Origin: an uncultured Campylobacter sp.
GTDB lineage: Bacteria > Campylobacterota > Campylobacteria > Campylobacterales > Campylobacteraceae
Assembly (NCBI RefSeq): GCF_937997595.1
Contig: NZ_CALKTS010000116.1
Span: forward strand, 1 to 8,031
Direction of reading: 5' to 3'
DNA length: 8,031 nt
The notes below the pieces were generated by a model. It made no database searches. It was not told where the DNA came from and was given only the letters and a program-made list of their open reading frames with translations. The position numbers and the translations under genes were made by a program. Below, piece by piece: positions 1 through 6,865 of the stretch; the stretch's first letter is position 1, and the number at the start of each line of letters is the position of its first letter.

Positions 1-26
1 TCGTCGCGACGATAGAATTTTTTCAT
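1..26 (-). CDS. Start of an unidentified protein gene, cut by the window edge
   Basis: Only the first eight codons are in the window, reading MKKFYRRD on the minus strand from an ATG at 26–24. The start is supported by an AGGAG ribosome binding site about 8 nt upstream. The gene lies 49 nt after the cca stop codon, in the same direction, so it probably belongs to the same transcript. The product cannot be identified from eight residues. A basic start such as this fits many protein types. Confidence 0.5.
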
Positions 27-75
27 AAAACTAGCTCCTAAATAAAACGGCGATTTTACAAAAATCTCTCTAAAT

Positions 76-1197
76 TTACGCTTTTAAAGCCGCTACGAAC
101 GCCCTAATCTCCGCTTCTTGCAGCCTCTCAATCTCCTTGCCGATCGCAGCGCCGCGCAGATTGCGAGCGACATCCGCAGCGCAAACCAAGCTTTTAAATT
201 TCTTATCCCAAATCCCAAGCCGCTTCGCCGCTTGCACCCTACCTTTACAATATAGCCCGAGCCACTGCTTAAGCGGCATTTTTAGAGCGATTTTACATAG
301 TCGCTCGTCGCTTACCCGCTTAAAAAACGGCTCGCTAAGTAGCCTTTTATAAAGAGAATTTAGCCCTAAATTCTTTAAAATTTTATCTTTATCTAATCCT
401 AAAAAATTCAAAAACGCATATAAAAAAAACATTTCATTTCTCACGAAAGATTCGCCGTGCTCTATGAATTTTATCAGTCGCTCGTGCGTGCGCGGATCAA
501 TCCACAATCCAAAAACCCGCTCGTAAAGCCCCAGCTCTTGCATTAGCATCATTCCGTATCGGTGCGCAGGTGCACGGAAAAATTTAATCAGCTCTGCTTT
601 AACGCGCTCGCAACTAAGATCGCTAACGTCGATGCCGTGCATAAGTTCTAAGGTGCGCAGCTCGGCGCGAAGCTCAAATCTCGCAGCAAACTGCACTGCG
701 CGATATACGCGCAAGCTATCCTCCACGAAAGTGCGTGGATCAACCACTCGCAAAATACGCGCGCGCAGATCCGCAAGCCCGCCGTAAAAATCGAGAACTT
801 TACCGCTTATAGCGTTTATCATCATCGCATTGATTGTAAAATCACGCCGCCTACTAGCCTCATGTTCGTCCGTAGCCAAAGCGACACTGAAGCCCTTGTG
901 TCCGATGCCTGTCTTGCTCTCGGTGCGCGGCAGCGAAACATCGAAATTTTTATATTTATAGACGAAGTAACTCTTGCCGACGCCCTGTGCGCCGAAGTCT
1001 TGCATAATTTGCTCAAAGCGGTGCGGACTCACATCGTAAAGCTCCACATCCACATCAGCGCTAGCCTGCCCCAAAAAATGATCGCGCACGCAACCGCCTA
1101 CTAGATAGATACGCGAGCTAAATTTTTTAAGATAATCTAAAAGCGCGATGAAATCGTCATTTTGATAGATTTTCAAGTCGGTTTTCGATACTTGCAA
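76..1197 (-). CDS. cca: CCA tRNA nucleotidyltransferase / poly(A) polymerase family protein
   Basis: This enzyme adds or repairs the 3' CCA end of tRNAs in the cytoplasm, using CTP and ATP. The nucleotidyltransferase core is visible in order: the LVGGCVRDHFLG loop (residues 32–43), the metal-binding pair D48 and D50 in ADVDVE, a third carboxylate at D86 in NFDVSLPR, the RRRDFTINAM motif (116–125), the VDPRTFVEDSLRVYRAVQFA segment (about 152–171) and an ERVKAEL motif (197–203). No clear HD phosphohydrolase motif is seen in the C-terminal part. At 373 aa it has the usual length of a single-function enzyme. The start is a TTG: no ATG lies in frame before the catalytic loop, an in-frame stop lies just upstream, and a weak GGA sits 8 nt before it. 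The gene overlaps the preceding CiaD-like gene by 41 nt, which suggests translational coupling. CCA-adding versus poly(A)-adding activity cannot be separated by motifs alone; CCA addition is favoured by context. Confidence 0.9.
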   Translation of the reverse strand: MQVSKTDLKIYQNDDFIALLDYLKKFSSRIYLVGGCVRDHFLGQASADVDVELYDVSPHRFEQIMQDFGAQGVGKSYFVYKYKNFDVSLPRTESKTGIGHKGFSVALATDEHEASRRRDFTINAMMINAISGKVLDFYGGLADLRARILRVVDPRTFVEDSLRVYRAVQFAARFELRAELRTLELMHGIDVSDLSCERVKAELIKFFRAPAHRYGMMLMQELGLYERVFGLWIDPRTHERLIKFIEHGESFVRNEMFFLYAFLNFLGLDKDKILKNLGLNSLYKRLLSEPFFKRVSDERLCKIALKMPLKQWLGLYCKGRVQAAKRLGIWDKKFKSLVCAADVARNLRGAAIGKEIERLQEAEIRAFVAALKA

Positions 1198-2515
1198 GCA
1201 AAAATTCCATAAATTTTAAATTTAGCTCCACACGCGCGTTCAAATCGCCCTTCTCAAAAGCGTTCAGCCCCTCAAAAAGCACTAAAATTCGCTCTTTTAT
1301 CGCGCTCAAAAACTCCGCCTCGCTTGAAATTTTAAAATCTGCATTTGCGAGATATTTTGATTTGTCACCCGCTTGTCTCGCGGCCCCAAGATGTCGCGCT
1401 TCCTCGGGCTGGTGCAGGGCGGAATTTAGAGCACCATAAGAGGCAAAACTTTCCGCTTGCATATCCTGTGCGGCAGAATTGCGAAGCTGCGGCGTGGCGA
1501 GCTCATCGTCTCGCACCCTATGCGTCGTAAAATTCTGTGACTGCGAAACGAAATTTTGCTGCTGCGCGGCAACTTTGCGGATCTCTAGTGCGGCGGAATT
1601 TTGAGCTTGAAGCGACGAAAAATCCTGCTTTTTAAAATGCGCCGCACCGAAATAATCGTCAACTTCGTTTTCTTTGAAATCAGAGCCAGGCCCAAAATCG
1701 TCATTGCGAAGTTCCTTAAAATGCGCGCCTAAAATACGAGGCGTCAAATCTTGCTCGCTTTGAGAGTCGTCATCCGTAGAATTTAGCGCTAATTCAAAAT
1801 CTTTACTTTTGGCAGAGCTTTGCGCCATGTTTGCGTCCCTGCTTTGCGGCGAAGCAAACCCATTCATATCGCTACCTAAACTATCGTAAATTTCACCTGC
1901 GATGCCTGATAAATCACGCAAGCTTTCGTCAAATTTTGCGGCGGAGCTTTTTAAAATTTCATCGTTTGCAAAGGTTGAATTTGTGGAATTTTTGCTACTT
2001 GCAGAAATGGAATTTATAAAATTTCCTCCATTTAAAGAGACGGAAACCACGGAATTTTCACTGCTTGTAAGATCAGAGTTTTTAAAATTCTCCTCGCTGG
2101 AAAAAGTAAAATTTTCATCTTTTGCGGCAGATTTTTTTAAAGTAGCGTCCGCTGCAAATTCCGTGCTGCTAAGCGCAGAGCTCTTGCGTGTCAGGGCTTT
2201 TGAACGATCTAGGGCGGAATTTAAAGCGTCCGATGAAACAAAGCGCGAAGTGGAATTTTTAGTATCTAAGGAAGTGAAATTTTGCGCGTTTGATGAAGCG
2301 ATATCCGGTGCAGATGTGGAATTTAAGGCGCCAGATGCAATGGGATCTGGCGCAAAAGAAGCGGGGCCTAAAGCATCCTGCGAAGCCTGCGCTTCTGCTT
2401 CAGCGCCGTTTGCATTCACAGCCCCCTCTTGCTGCACCGCCAAATCTTGCACGCGCTTTTGTGCTTTCATCTCATTTACTGCTTCGATGATATCTTCCAG
2501 TTCATTTTCATACAT
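1157..2515 (-). CDS. CiaD-like domain-containing protein with a long low-complexity middle
   Basis: A 452-aa protein with three parts. The N-terminus is short, charged and helical (MYENELEDIIEAVNEMKAQK). A very long Ser/Asn/Ala/Phe-rich middle (about residues 30–395) repeats short units such as LNSA, KNST, ENF and QNF without a fixed period. The last 53 residues form a compact, predicted helical domain (ERILVLFEGLNAFEKGDLNA and onward to ENRLENLSK). From memory, C. jejuni CiaD (Cj0788), a flagellar-exported invasion effector of about 160 aa, has a similar C-terminus and sits between Cj0787 and cca, exactly as here. I infer an orthologue of the CiaD-like family, almost three times longer through expansion of the middle. 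No signal peptide or membrane segment is seen. ATG at 2515 is chosen, with AGAGGTGG upstream; a TTG one codon earlier (2518) is also possible. The gene overlaps the preceding gene by 8 nt. Effector function is not shown by the sequence. Confidence 0.75.
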   Translation of the reverse strand: MYENELEDIIEAVNEMKAQKRVQDLAVQQEGAVNANGAEAEAQASQDALGPASFAPDPIASGALNSTSAPDIASSNAQNFTSLDTKNSTSRFVSSDALNSALDRSKALTRKSSALSSTEFAADATLKKSAAKDENFTFSSEENFKNSDLTSSENSVVSVSLNGGNFINSISASSKNSTNSTFANDEILKSSAAKFDESLRDLSGIAGEIYDSLGSDMNGFASPQSRDANMAQSSAKSKDFELALNSTDDDSQSEQDLTPRILGAHFKELRNDDFGPGSDFKENEVDDYFGAAHFKKQDFSSLQAQNSAALEIRKVAAQQQNFVSQSQNFTTHRVRDDELATPQLRNSAAQDMQAESFASYGALNSALHQPEEARHLGAARQAGDKSKYLANADFKISSEAEFLSAIKERILVLFEGLNAFEKGDLNARVELNLKFMEFLLASIENRLENLSK

Positions 2516-2750
2516 CAATTAGCCACCTCTTAAATTCCGCTTGTTTGCGCGCATCGACGCTTAAAAAGCGCTCCAGCATCGCCATATTGACGCCCGAGCT
2601 TACCCGATGATTCAAATTTAGCCGTGCAAAAAGCACAGCCGCATCGCCATCTTGCGGATTATCGCGTAAAATACCGCGACAAATCCGCATTGCGCCGTAG
2701 ATATCGCCTTTTTTCTCAAGCTCCATAGCGTATGCTAGTGCGCCATTCAA
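2508..2750 (-). CDS. Small TPR-like conserved hypothetical protein (Cj0787-type)
   Basis: An 80-aa soluble, mostly helical protein. Residues 4–45 (ALAYAMELEKKGDIYGAMRI and on to the NPQDGDAAVLFARL segment) look like one tetratricopeptide-type helix pair: a G/A-D-Y-like turn, then a DNPQDGDA loop and a second helix. The C-terminus (FLSVDARKQAEFKRWLIDV) is another charged helix. Such units normally mediate protein contacts; no enzyme motif is present. It lies directly before the CiaD-like gene, the order I recall for C. jejuni Cj0787–Cj0788, and may work with that product, but this is inference. The start is TTG at 2750: a GGAG sits 6 nt upstream, built into the leuB stop codon. An ATG at 2726 (M9) is the alternative and would remove part of the first helix. 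Its stop overlaps the next ATG by 8 nt, so translation is probably coupled. Confidence 0.75.
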   Translation of the reverse strand: MNGALAYAMELEKKGDIYGAMRICRGILRDNPQDGDAAVLFARLNLNHRVSSGVNMAMLERFLSVDARKQAEFKRWLIDV

Positions 2751-2756
2751 AGCTGG

Positions 2757-2762
2757 CTCCTA
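2757..2762 (-). promoter_or_regulatory. Ribosome binding site overlapping the leuB stop codon
   Basis: TAGGAG read on the minus strand contains both the leuB stop (TAG) and a Shine-Dalgarno core (GGAG). It stands 6 nt before TTG at 2750, which is the reason for preferring this TTG start over the internal ATG at 2726. The arrangement fits ribosomes terminating on leuB and reinitiating on the next gene. Confidence 0.55.
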
Positions 2763-3830
2763 AGCCTTAGCCGCGTAATCTGCGATGATCGAGCCGATCT
2801 CTGCGGTCGAGCAAATTTCTTTGGCGTCGTACTGCGCGATATCCTTGGTGCGGTATCCGTCGCGAAGCACGGCGCGCACGGCAAGCTCGATCGCGGCTGC
2901 GGCCTCATTTTCGCCGAATGCGTATTTTAACATCATCGCAGCGCTTAAGATCGTAGCGATCGGGTTTGCAATCCCCTGCCCCGCAATATCCGGCGCGCTG
3001 CCGTGAATCGGCTCGTAAATTCCTACCTTGCCGCCAATGCTCGCACTCGGAAGCAACCCGATCGAGCCGCAGATCATACTCGCTTCGTCGCTTAAAATAT
3101 CGCCGAATAAATTCTCCGTCAAAATCACATCAAACTGCGCTGGCGCCCGCACTAGCTGCATCGCGGCGTTATCGACGTACATAAACTCTAAATTTATCCC
3201 AGCATAGTTTTTCGCTAGCTCGCTTACGACTTCGCGCCACAGCTGGCTTGTTTCAAGCACGTTGGCCTTATCCACGAGCGTTATCTTTTTGTTTCGCAAA
3301 AGCGCAGCCTCAAACGCGACCTTAGCCACGCGCTCGATCTCGGCGGCGTTGTAACACATCGTATTTAGCGCGTCCTTTTCATTTTTTATGCGCGGCTGTC
3401 CGAAATAAATCCCGCCCGTAAGCTCACGCACCACCATTATATCGACGCCTTTGATGATCTCAGGCTTTAGCGTCGAAGCATTTATCAACTCATCAAAAAT
3501 CATCGCGGGACGCAAATTTGCAAACGCTCCAAGCTCTTTGCGAATTTTTAGCAGTCCGCTTTCGGGGCGCAGTTCGCGCGGCAAGCCGTCCCATTTAGCG
3601 CCGCCGATCGCACCGAAAAGCACCGCGTCGCTTGATTTAGCGGTATTTAGCGTCTCATCCGGAAGCGGAACGCCCATAATGTCGATTGCCGCGCCGCCCA
3701 TCAAGCGGTAGTCAAAATTTAGCTCAAAATTAAATTTATGGCTTACGGCATCGAGCACCTTGATCGCTTCTTCGATGATCTCAGGGCCGATTCCGTCGCC
3801 TTTTATCACGCATACGTCGTATTTTTTCAT
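2760..3830 (-). CDS. leuB: 3-isopropylmalate dehydrogenase
   Basis: Catalyses the NAD-dependent oxidative decarboxylation of 3-isopropylmalate to 2-oxoisocaproate, the step before the final transamination in leucine synthesis. The 356-aa length is normal for the family. Visible hallmarks are GDGIGPEI (11–18), the substrate arginines R97 and R107 in the IRKELGAFANLRP segment and R135 in VVRELTGGIYFG with Tyr142, the VDKANVLETSQLW segment containing Lys188, the metal-binding aspartates D220, D244 and D248 (YVDN, GDILSDEA), and the nucleotide loop HGSAPDIAGQGIANP (276–290). The Glu87–Leu94 region (ELRPESGLL) before the first arginine is typical of isopropylmalate dehydrogenase rather than isocitrate dehydrogenase. 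The ATG is preceded by AAGGA at a spacing of about 6 nt. It follows the leuD stop by only 9 nt and is clearly in the same operon. Nothing suggests loss of function. Confidence 0.97.
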   Translation of the reverse strand: MKKYDVCVIKGDGIGPEIIEEAIKVLDAVSHKFNFELNFDYRLMGGAAIDIMGVPLPDETLNTAKSSDAVLFGAIGGAKWDGLPRELRPESGLLKIRKELGAFANLRPAMIFDELINASTLKPEIIKGVDIMVVRELTGGIYFGQPRIKNEKDALNTMCYNAAEIERVAKVAFEAALLRNKKITLVDKANVLETSQLWREVVSELAKNYAGINLEFMYVDNAAMQLVRAPAQFDVILTENLFGDILSDEASMICGSIGLLPSASIGGKVGIYEPIHGSAPDIAGQGIANPIATILSAAMMLKYAFGENEAAAAIELAVRAVLRDGYRTKDIAQYDAKEICSTAEIGSIIADYAAKA

Positions 3831-3839
3831 CCAAATTCC

Positions 3840-4322
3840 TTACAAGTTTATCTTTGTTTTTGCGTAATTTATCGCTCCGCCCGCATCGAGAAGCTTTTGC
3901 ATAAACTCGGGGATTGCAGCGAATTTATACTGCGTTTTTTGAGTTAAATTTTTAATTACGCCGCCCTTCAGATCGATGCTAAGCTCGTCGCCCTGCGCGA
4001 TCTTGTCCGTCTCGTCGCATTCGAGGATCAAAAAGCCGGTGTTGAAGCTGTTTCGATAAAAAATCCTAGCGAAATTCTTTGCGATCACGCATGAAATTCC
4101 GGCAGCCTTAAGCGCCATCGGAGCGTGCTCGCGCGAGCTGCCGCAGCCGAAATTTTTCCCCGCTACGATGATGTCGCCGCGAGCAATTTTGGACGAAAAA
4201 TCCTTGTCCGCATCCTCCATAATGTGCGTCGCAAGCACCGCTGCGTCGGAGGTATTTAGGTAACGCGCCGCGATAATAATGTCGGTGTCGATATCATCGC
4301 CGAATTTCCATACTTTTGCCAT
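3840..4322 (-). CDS. leuD: 3-isopropylmalate dehydratase small subunit
   Basis: Small subunit of isopropylmalate isomerase, which with the iron-sulfur large subunit LeuC converts 2-isopropylmalate to 3-isopropylmalate in leucine synthesis. The protein starts MAKVWKFGDDIDTDIII and carries the swivel-domain signature GKNFGCGSSREHAP (55–68), followed by AGISCVIAKNFARIFYRNSF (74–93) and the NTGFLILE strand. At 160 aa it is of the short LeuD form, shorter than the roughly 200-aa E. coli type. The ATG at 4322 is chosen because homologues begin near the VWKFGDDIDTD segment and an AAGGCGGA-like binding site precedes it; the open frame runs 15 codons further up to a TTG at 4367, which I consider untranslated. 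It appears to be the first gene of its operon. leuC, usually adjacent, is absent from the window. Confidence 0.95.
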   Translation of the reverse strand: MAKVWKFGDDIDTDIIIAARYLNTSDAAVLATHIMEDADKDFSSKIARGDIIVAGKNFGCGSSREHAPMALKAAGISCVIAKNFARIFYRNSFNTGFLILECDETDKIAQGDELSIDLKGGVIKNLTQKTQYKFAAIPEFMQKLLDAGGAINYAKTKINL

Positions 4323-4354
4323 ATTTCCGCCTTCAATTTTAAAATAGATGCGCG

Positions 4355-4360
4355 ATTTTA
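4355..4360 (-). promoter_or_regulatory. Possible -10 box for the leuD operon
   Basis: TAAAAT on the minus strand, about 33 nt upstream of the leuD ATG, lies inside an AT-rich run, as Campylobacter sigma-70 promoters usually do. It is the best of several similar boxes nearby, so the choice is weak. No leucine-rich leader peptide or obvious attenuator was seen between it and leuD. Confidence 0.3.
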
Positions 4361-4584
4361 CCGACAAATTTATTAAAATCCGCTCAATCGCTCCGATATG
4401 AGGGCGGAATTCCTCGTTTGAAATTTAGGGCTAAATTTAAACGCAAAGCCGCAGAAATAGAAAGTGCGGAAGCGTTAAATTTTAAAGCGACAGCGCAAAG
4501 GAAACGGAATTTCGGCTCGTCGGTTTTACGTCTTGCGAACGCAGAATTTTAGCGAGCAGTCTTAAATTTAGCTAAAAATATAAC

Positions 4585-4602
4585 CTAAATTTTAAAATTT
4601 AG
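4585..4602. repeat. Perfect 18-bp AT-rich palindrome
   Basis: CTAAATTTTAAAATTTAG is its own reverse complement. It lies about 80 bp upstream of the rpoD -10 box and 260 bp from leuD. It could be a binding site for a dimeric regulator, but AAATTTA-like words are so common in the spacers of this genome that chance or a compositional bias explains it equally well. Confidence 0.35.
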
Positions 4603-4680
4603 CCTAATTTCTAGAATTTGAAAAATCATTAAATTTAGATGGTTCGCGCCGTATATAAGCAAAAATAAAGAGCGTTTCGG

Positions 4681-4686
4681 TATAAT
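4681..4686 (+). promoter_or_regulatory. Probable rpoD promoter, -10 box
   Basis: A perfect TATAAT, preceded by T/A-rich sequence and no recognisable -35 box, as is usual for Campylobacter housekeeping promoters. Transcription would start near 4693, giving a leader of about 36 nt that ends with an AAGGAG ribosome binding site a few bases before the rpoD ATG. Confidence 0.7.
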
Positions 4687-4729
4687 CCAATTTTCCAAAA
4701 CCAAATACACAACGACACAAGGAGATTTT

Positions 4730-6610
4730 ATGGCGAGCCCAAAAGACGCCTTAACGCCCATCGAGCAATTCTTCGACGAAAATCAAAAAAGCTACATCAC
4801 CTACGAAAGACTGATAAAATTTTTTGATAAAGCCCCCACCGCGACGGCTGTTAAGAAGGTCGAGGCGCTTACCAAAAAATTTGACGTCGAGCTGATCTCC
4901 GCCGCAGAAATCTCCAAAATCAAAAATTTAGAGGACGCGAAACTCAAAGAAGCCACGCAAAAAAAGCTGCTGGACGAGGGCTGGGACGAGGAGTTTGACC
5001 TATCCAGCGACGTCGAGCTTTTGGAATGGAGCCGTTCGGACAGCCCGGTGCGGATGTATCTGCGCGAAATGGGACAGATCCCGCTGCTGACCAAAGAAGA
5101 GGAGATCGAGATCAGCAAAAAAATCGAGCTCGGCGAGGATATCATCATCGACGCGTTTTGCTCGGTGCCATACTTAATAGACTTCATTTTAGACTATAAA
5201 GAGCCGCTTATCAACCGCGAGCGCCGCGTAAAGGAGCTTTTCAAAAGCTTTGACGACAGCGACGAAGAGGGTGAAGAGGAGGACGAAGAGGAACTATCGG
5301 AGGAGGATTACGACGACGAGGAGGACGAGGAGAGCGCGGACGAGGCGAAGCAAAAGCGATCCAAAAAGAACGATAAGCGCGCTCTAAAGGTCATCGAAAG
5401 CTTCAAGGCTCTTGAAAAAGCCAAAAAGGATTGGATGAAATTTGCCGAGAAAAACGCCGAGGCGATTAAGCAGAGCAAGGGAATTTTATCGAAGCTAAAC
5501 TTGGCGTTTAAAAAGAAAATTTTAAAAGAAAAACTCATGGATCTGGGCCCAACTAGCAAGCTCATCACCGAGATCGTAAAATCGATGGAGACCGCGCTAA
5601 AAAGCGACGAGGGCTTCGAAAAGGAGCTCAAACGCTTAGAGTACAAGCTGCCGATGTTTAGCGCTGAACTGCGCGAAAATCACAAAAAAATTCTAAAAGA
5701 GATCACGAGGCTTAGCAAAGACGACATCATCGCGCGCGTGCCGGAAGCTACGATGGTCTCGACCTACGTCGATATTAAAAAGCTCTTTTTGACAAAAGAA
5801 GCGAGTAAAAAAAGCTTCAACCTCGAGCCCGAGCGGCTGAAAGAAATTTTAGAGCAAATTAAGCGCGGCAAGCGCATCAGCGACAATGCAAAAGCGCGCA
5901 TGGCGAAGTCCAACCTGCGTCTGGTCGTCTCCATCGCCAAGCGCTACACCAACCGCGGGCTGCCGTTTTTAGACCTCATCCAGGAGGGTAACATCGGGCT
6001 TATGAAGGCTGTGGATAAATTTGAATACAAGCGCGGCTATAAATTTTCGACCTATGCGACGTGGTGGATCCGCCAGGCGATCAGCCGCGCCATCGCCGAT
6101 CAGGCGCGCACGATCCGCATCCCGATCCATATGATCGAGACGATAAATCGAATTAATAAAATCACGCGCAAATATATGCAAGAAGGCGGCAAGGAGCCCG
6201 ATATCAACGTCATCGCACAAGAGGTAGGCCTTAGCGTCGATAAGGTAAAGCAGGTCATCAAAATCACAAAGGAGCCGATCAGCCTGGAAGCGCCGATCGG
6301 AAACGAGGACGACGGCAAATTCGGCGATTTCGTCGAGGACAAAAGCTCGGTTTCGCCGATCGAACAAATTTTAAAATCCGACCTAAAAGAGCAGATCGAC
6401 GATATCTTAGAACAGCTCAATGACCGCGAGCGCACGGTGATCCGCATGCGATTCGGACTGCTTGACGACGAGAGCGACCGCACGCTTGAAGAGATCGGCA
6501 AGGAGCTCAATATCACCCGCGAGCGCGTCCGCCAGATCGAAAGCTCGGCGATCAAAAAGCTAAAACACCCAAAAATCGGCCGCAAACTCAAAACCTATAT
6601 CGAGAGCTAG
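4730..6610 (+). CDS. rpoD: RNA polymerase primary sigma factor RpoD (sigma-70)
   Basis: The housekeeping sigma factor that directs RNA polymerase to most promoters. All regions are present in the 626 aa: a region 1.1-like N-terminus (about 10–60), region 1.2 at 104–135 (DSPVRMYLREMGQIPLLTKE), a long non-conserved insert (about 150–370) with an acidic tract at 175–205 made almost only of Asp and Glu followed by a basic patch, region 2 at 392–463 with the RNA-polymerase contact (LDLIQEGNIGLMKAVDKF) and the -10-reading helix (YATWWIRQAISRAIADQART), region 3 from about 467, the region 3.2 loop (EPISLEAPIGNEDDGKFGDF), and the region 4.2 helix-turn-helix at 585–614 (TLEEIGKELNITRERVRQIE). The length matches Campylobacter RpoD. 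The ATG follows AAGGAG at optimal spacing. The gene stands alone on the plus strand, divergent from the leu operon and convergent with the CRISPR transcript. Confidence 0.99.
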   Translation: MASPKDALTPIEQFFDENQKSYITYERLIKFFDKAPTATAVKKVEALTKKFDVELISAAEISKIKNLEDAKLKEATQKKLLDEGWDEEFDLSSDVELLEWSRSDSPVRMYLREMGQIPLLTKEEEIEISKKIELGEDIIIDAFCSVPYLIDFILDYKEPLINRERRVKELFKSFDDSDEEGEEEDEEELSEEDYDDEEDEESADEAKQKRSKKNDKRALKVIESFKALEKAKKDWMKFAEKNAEAIKQSKGILSKLNLAFKKKILKEKLMDLGPTSKLITEIVKSMETALKSDEGFEKELKRLEYKLPMFSAELRENHKKILKEITRLSKDDIIARVPEATMVSTYVDIKKLFLTKEASKKSFNLEPERLKEILEQIKRGKRISDNAKARMAKSNLRLVVSIAKRYTNRGLPFLDLIQEGNIGLMKAVDKFEYKRGYKFSTYATWWIRQAISRAIADQARTIRIPIHMIETINRINKITRKYMQEGGKEPDINVIAQEVGLSVDKVKQVIKITKEPISLEAPIGNEDDGKFGDFVEDKSSVSPIEQILKSDLKEQIDDILEQLNDRERTVIRMRFGLLDDESDRTLEEIGKELNITRERVRQIESSAIKKLKHPKIGRKLKTYIES

Positions 6611-6865
6611 AGCGAAATTCGATTTAATTTACTCTTAAAACGCCCGGCAAATTTAAAATTCATTAGACAGCCGGGCTTTGGCGTCGGTATTATTGATCTT
6701 AAACGCACGACAAATTAAAATCCGTAAAAGATACTCAAGCTAAAGCCGTCAATAATTGTATTTTTCAGTCTAAATTTTATCAGATGGGGCGCAAATCAAG
6801 GTGCAGTAAAATGCAGTAGCGCTTGAAAAGCCGATTTTTAGGGGCTTAAGGTTTGAAGTCCGTAG
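6611..6865. other. Gene-less spacer between rpoD and the CRISPR array
   Basis: Between the convergent rpoD and CRISPR transcripts. Besides the stem-loop after rpoD it contains a direct repeat TGCAGTA (6802–6808 and 6812–6818), a weak AAGCC/GGCTT hairpin (6828–6847) that would be read by leftward array transcripts, and a 7-bp GTTTGAA (6851–6857) complementary to the outer end of the last repeat. No open frame of interest and no RNA gene were seen. Confidence 0.5.
6642..6676 (+). terminator. Candidate terminator after rpoD
   Basis: GCCCGGC (6642–6648) and GCCGGGC (6670–6676) form a perfect 7-bp GC stem around a 21-nt AT-rich loop, 31 nt after the rpoD stop codon. Only TTT follows, so the U-tract is weak. 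Position and stem strength favour a terminator, but the long loop makes it less certain. Confidence 0.45.

Larger units (their letters stand above)
4323..4729. other. AT-rich divergent intergenic region between leuD and rpoD
   Basis: About 400 bp without a credible gene on either strand. It must hold the promoters of both divergent units. The part from about 4390 to 4560 mixes GC-rich bits with repeated words of the type GAATTT and AAATTTA. From 4561 to 4640 it becomes strongly AT-rich, including a perfect 18-bp palindrome CTAAATTTTAAAATTTAG at 4585–4602. I see no tRNA, riboswitch or small-RNA signature. Confidence 0.6.

Noticed and set aside
1902..2522. 206-codon plus-strand open frame
   Set aside because: It lies antisense to the CiaD-like gene and mirrors its low-complexity codons; the minus-strand frame has family-like ends, binding sites and operon context.
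4323..4367. Longer leuD starting at TTG 4367
   Set aside because: The extra 15 residues have no counterpart in the family, and a better ATG with a binding site lies at 4322.
5252..5345. Acidic tract in RpoD as a foreign insertion
   Set aside because: Primary sigma factors, including that of E. coli, commonly carry an acidic stretch in this non-conserved region; the reading frame and flanks are normal.
5969..6591. Long minus-strand frames inside rpoD
   Set aside because: They are antisense to the most conserved part of RpoD, with low-complexity Ser/Arg or Asp/Arg peptides and no start signals.
6800..6829. A twelfth, very degenerate repeat before 6866
   Set aside because: At the expected distance only scattered bases agree; neither the GTTTCAAA end nor the core palindrome is present.
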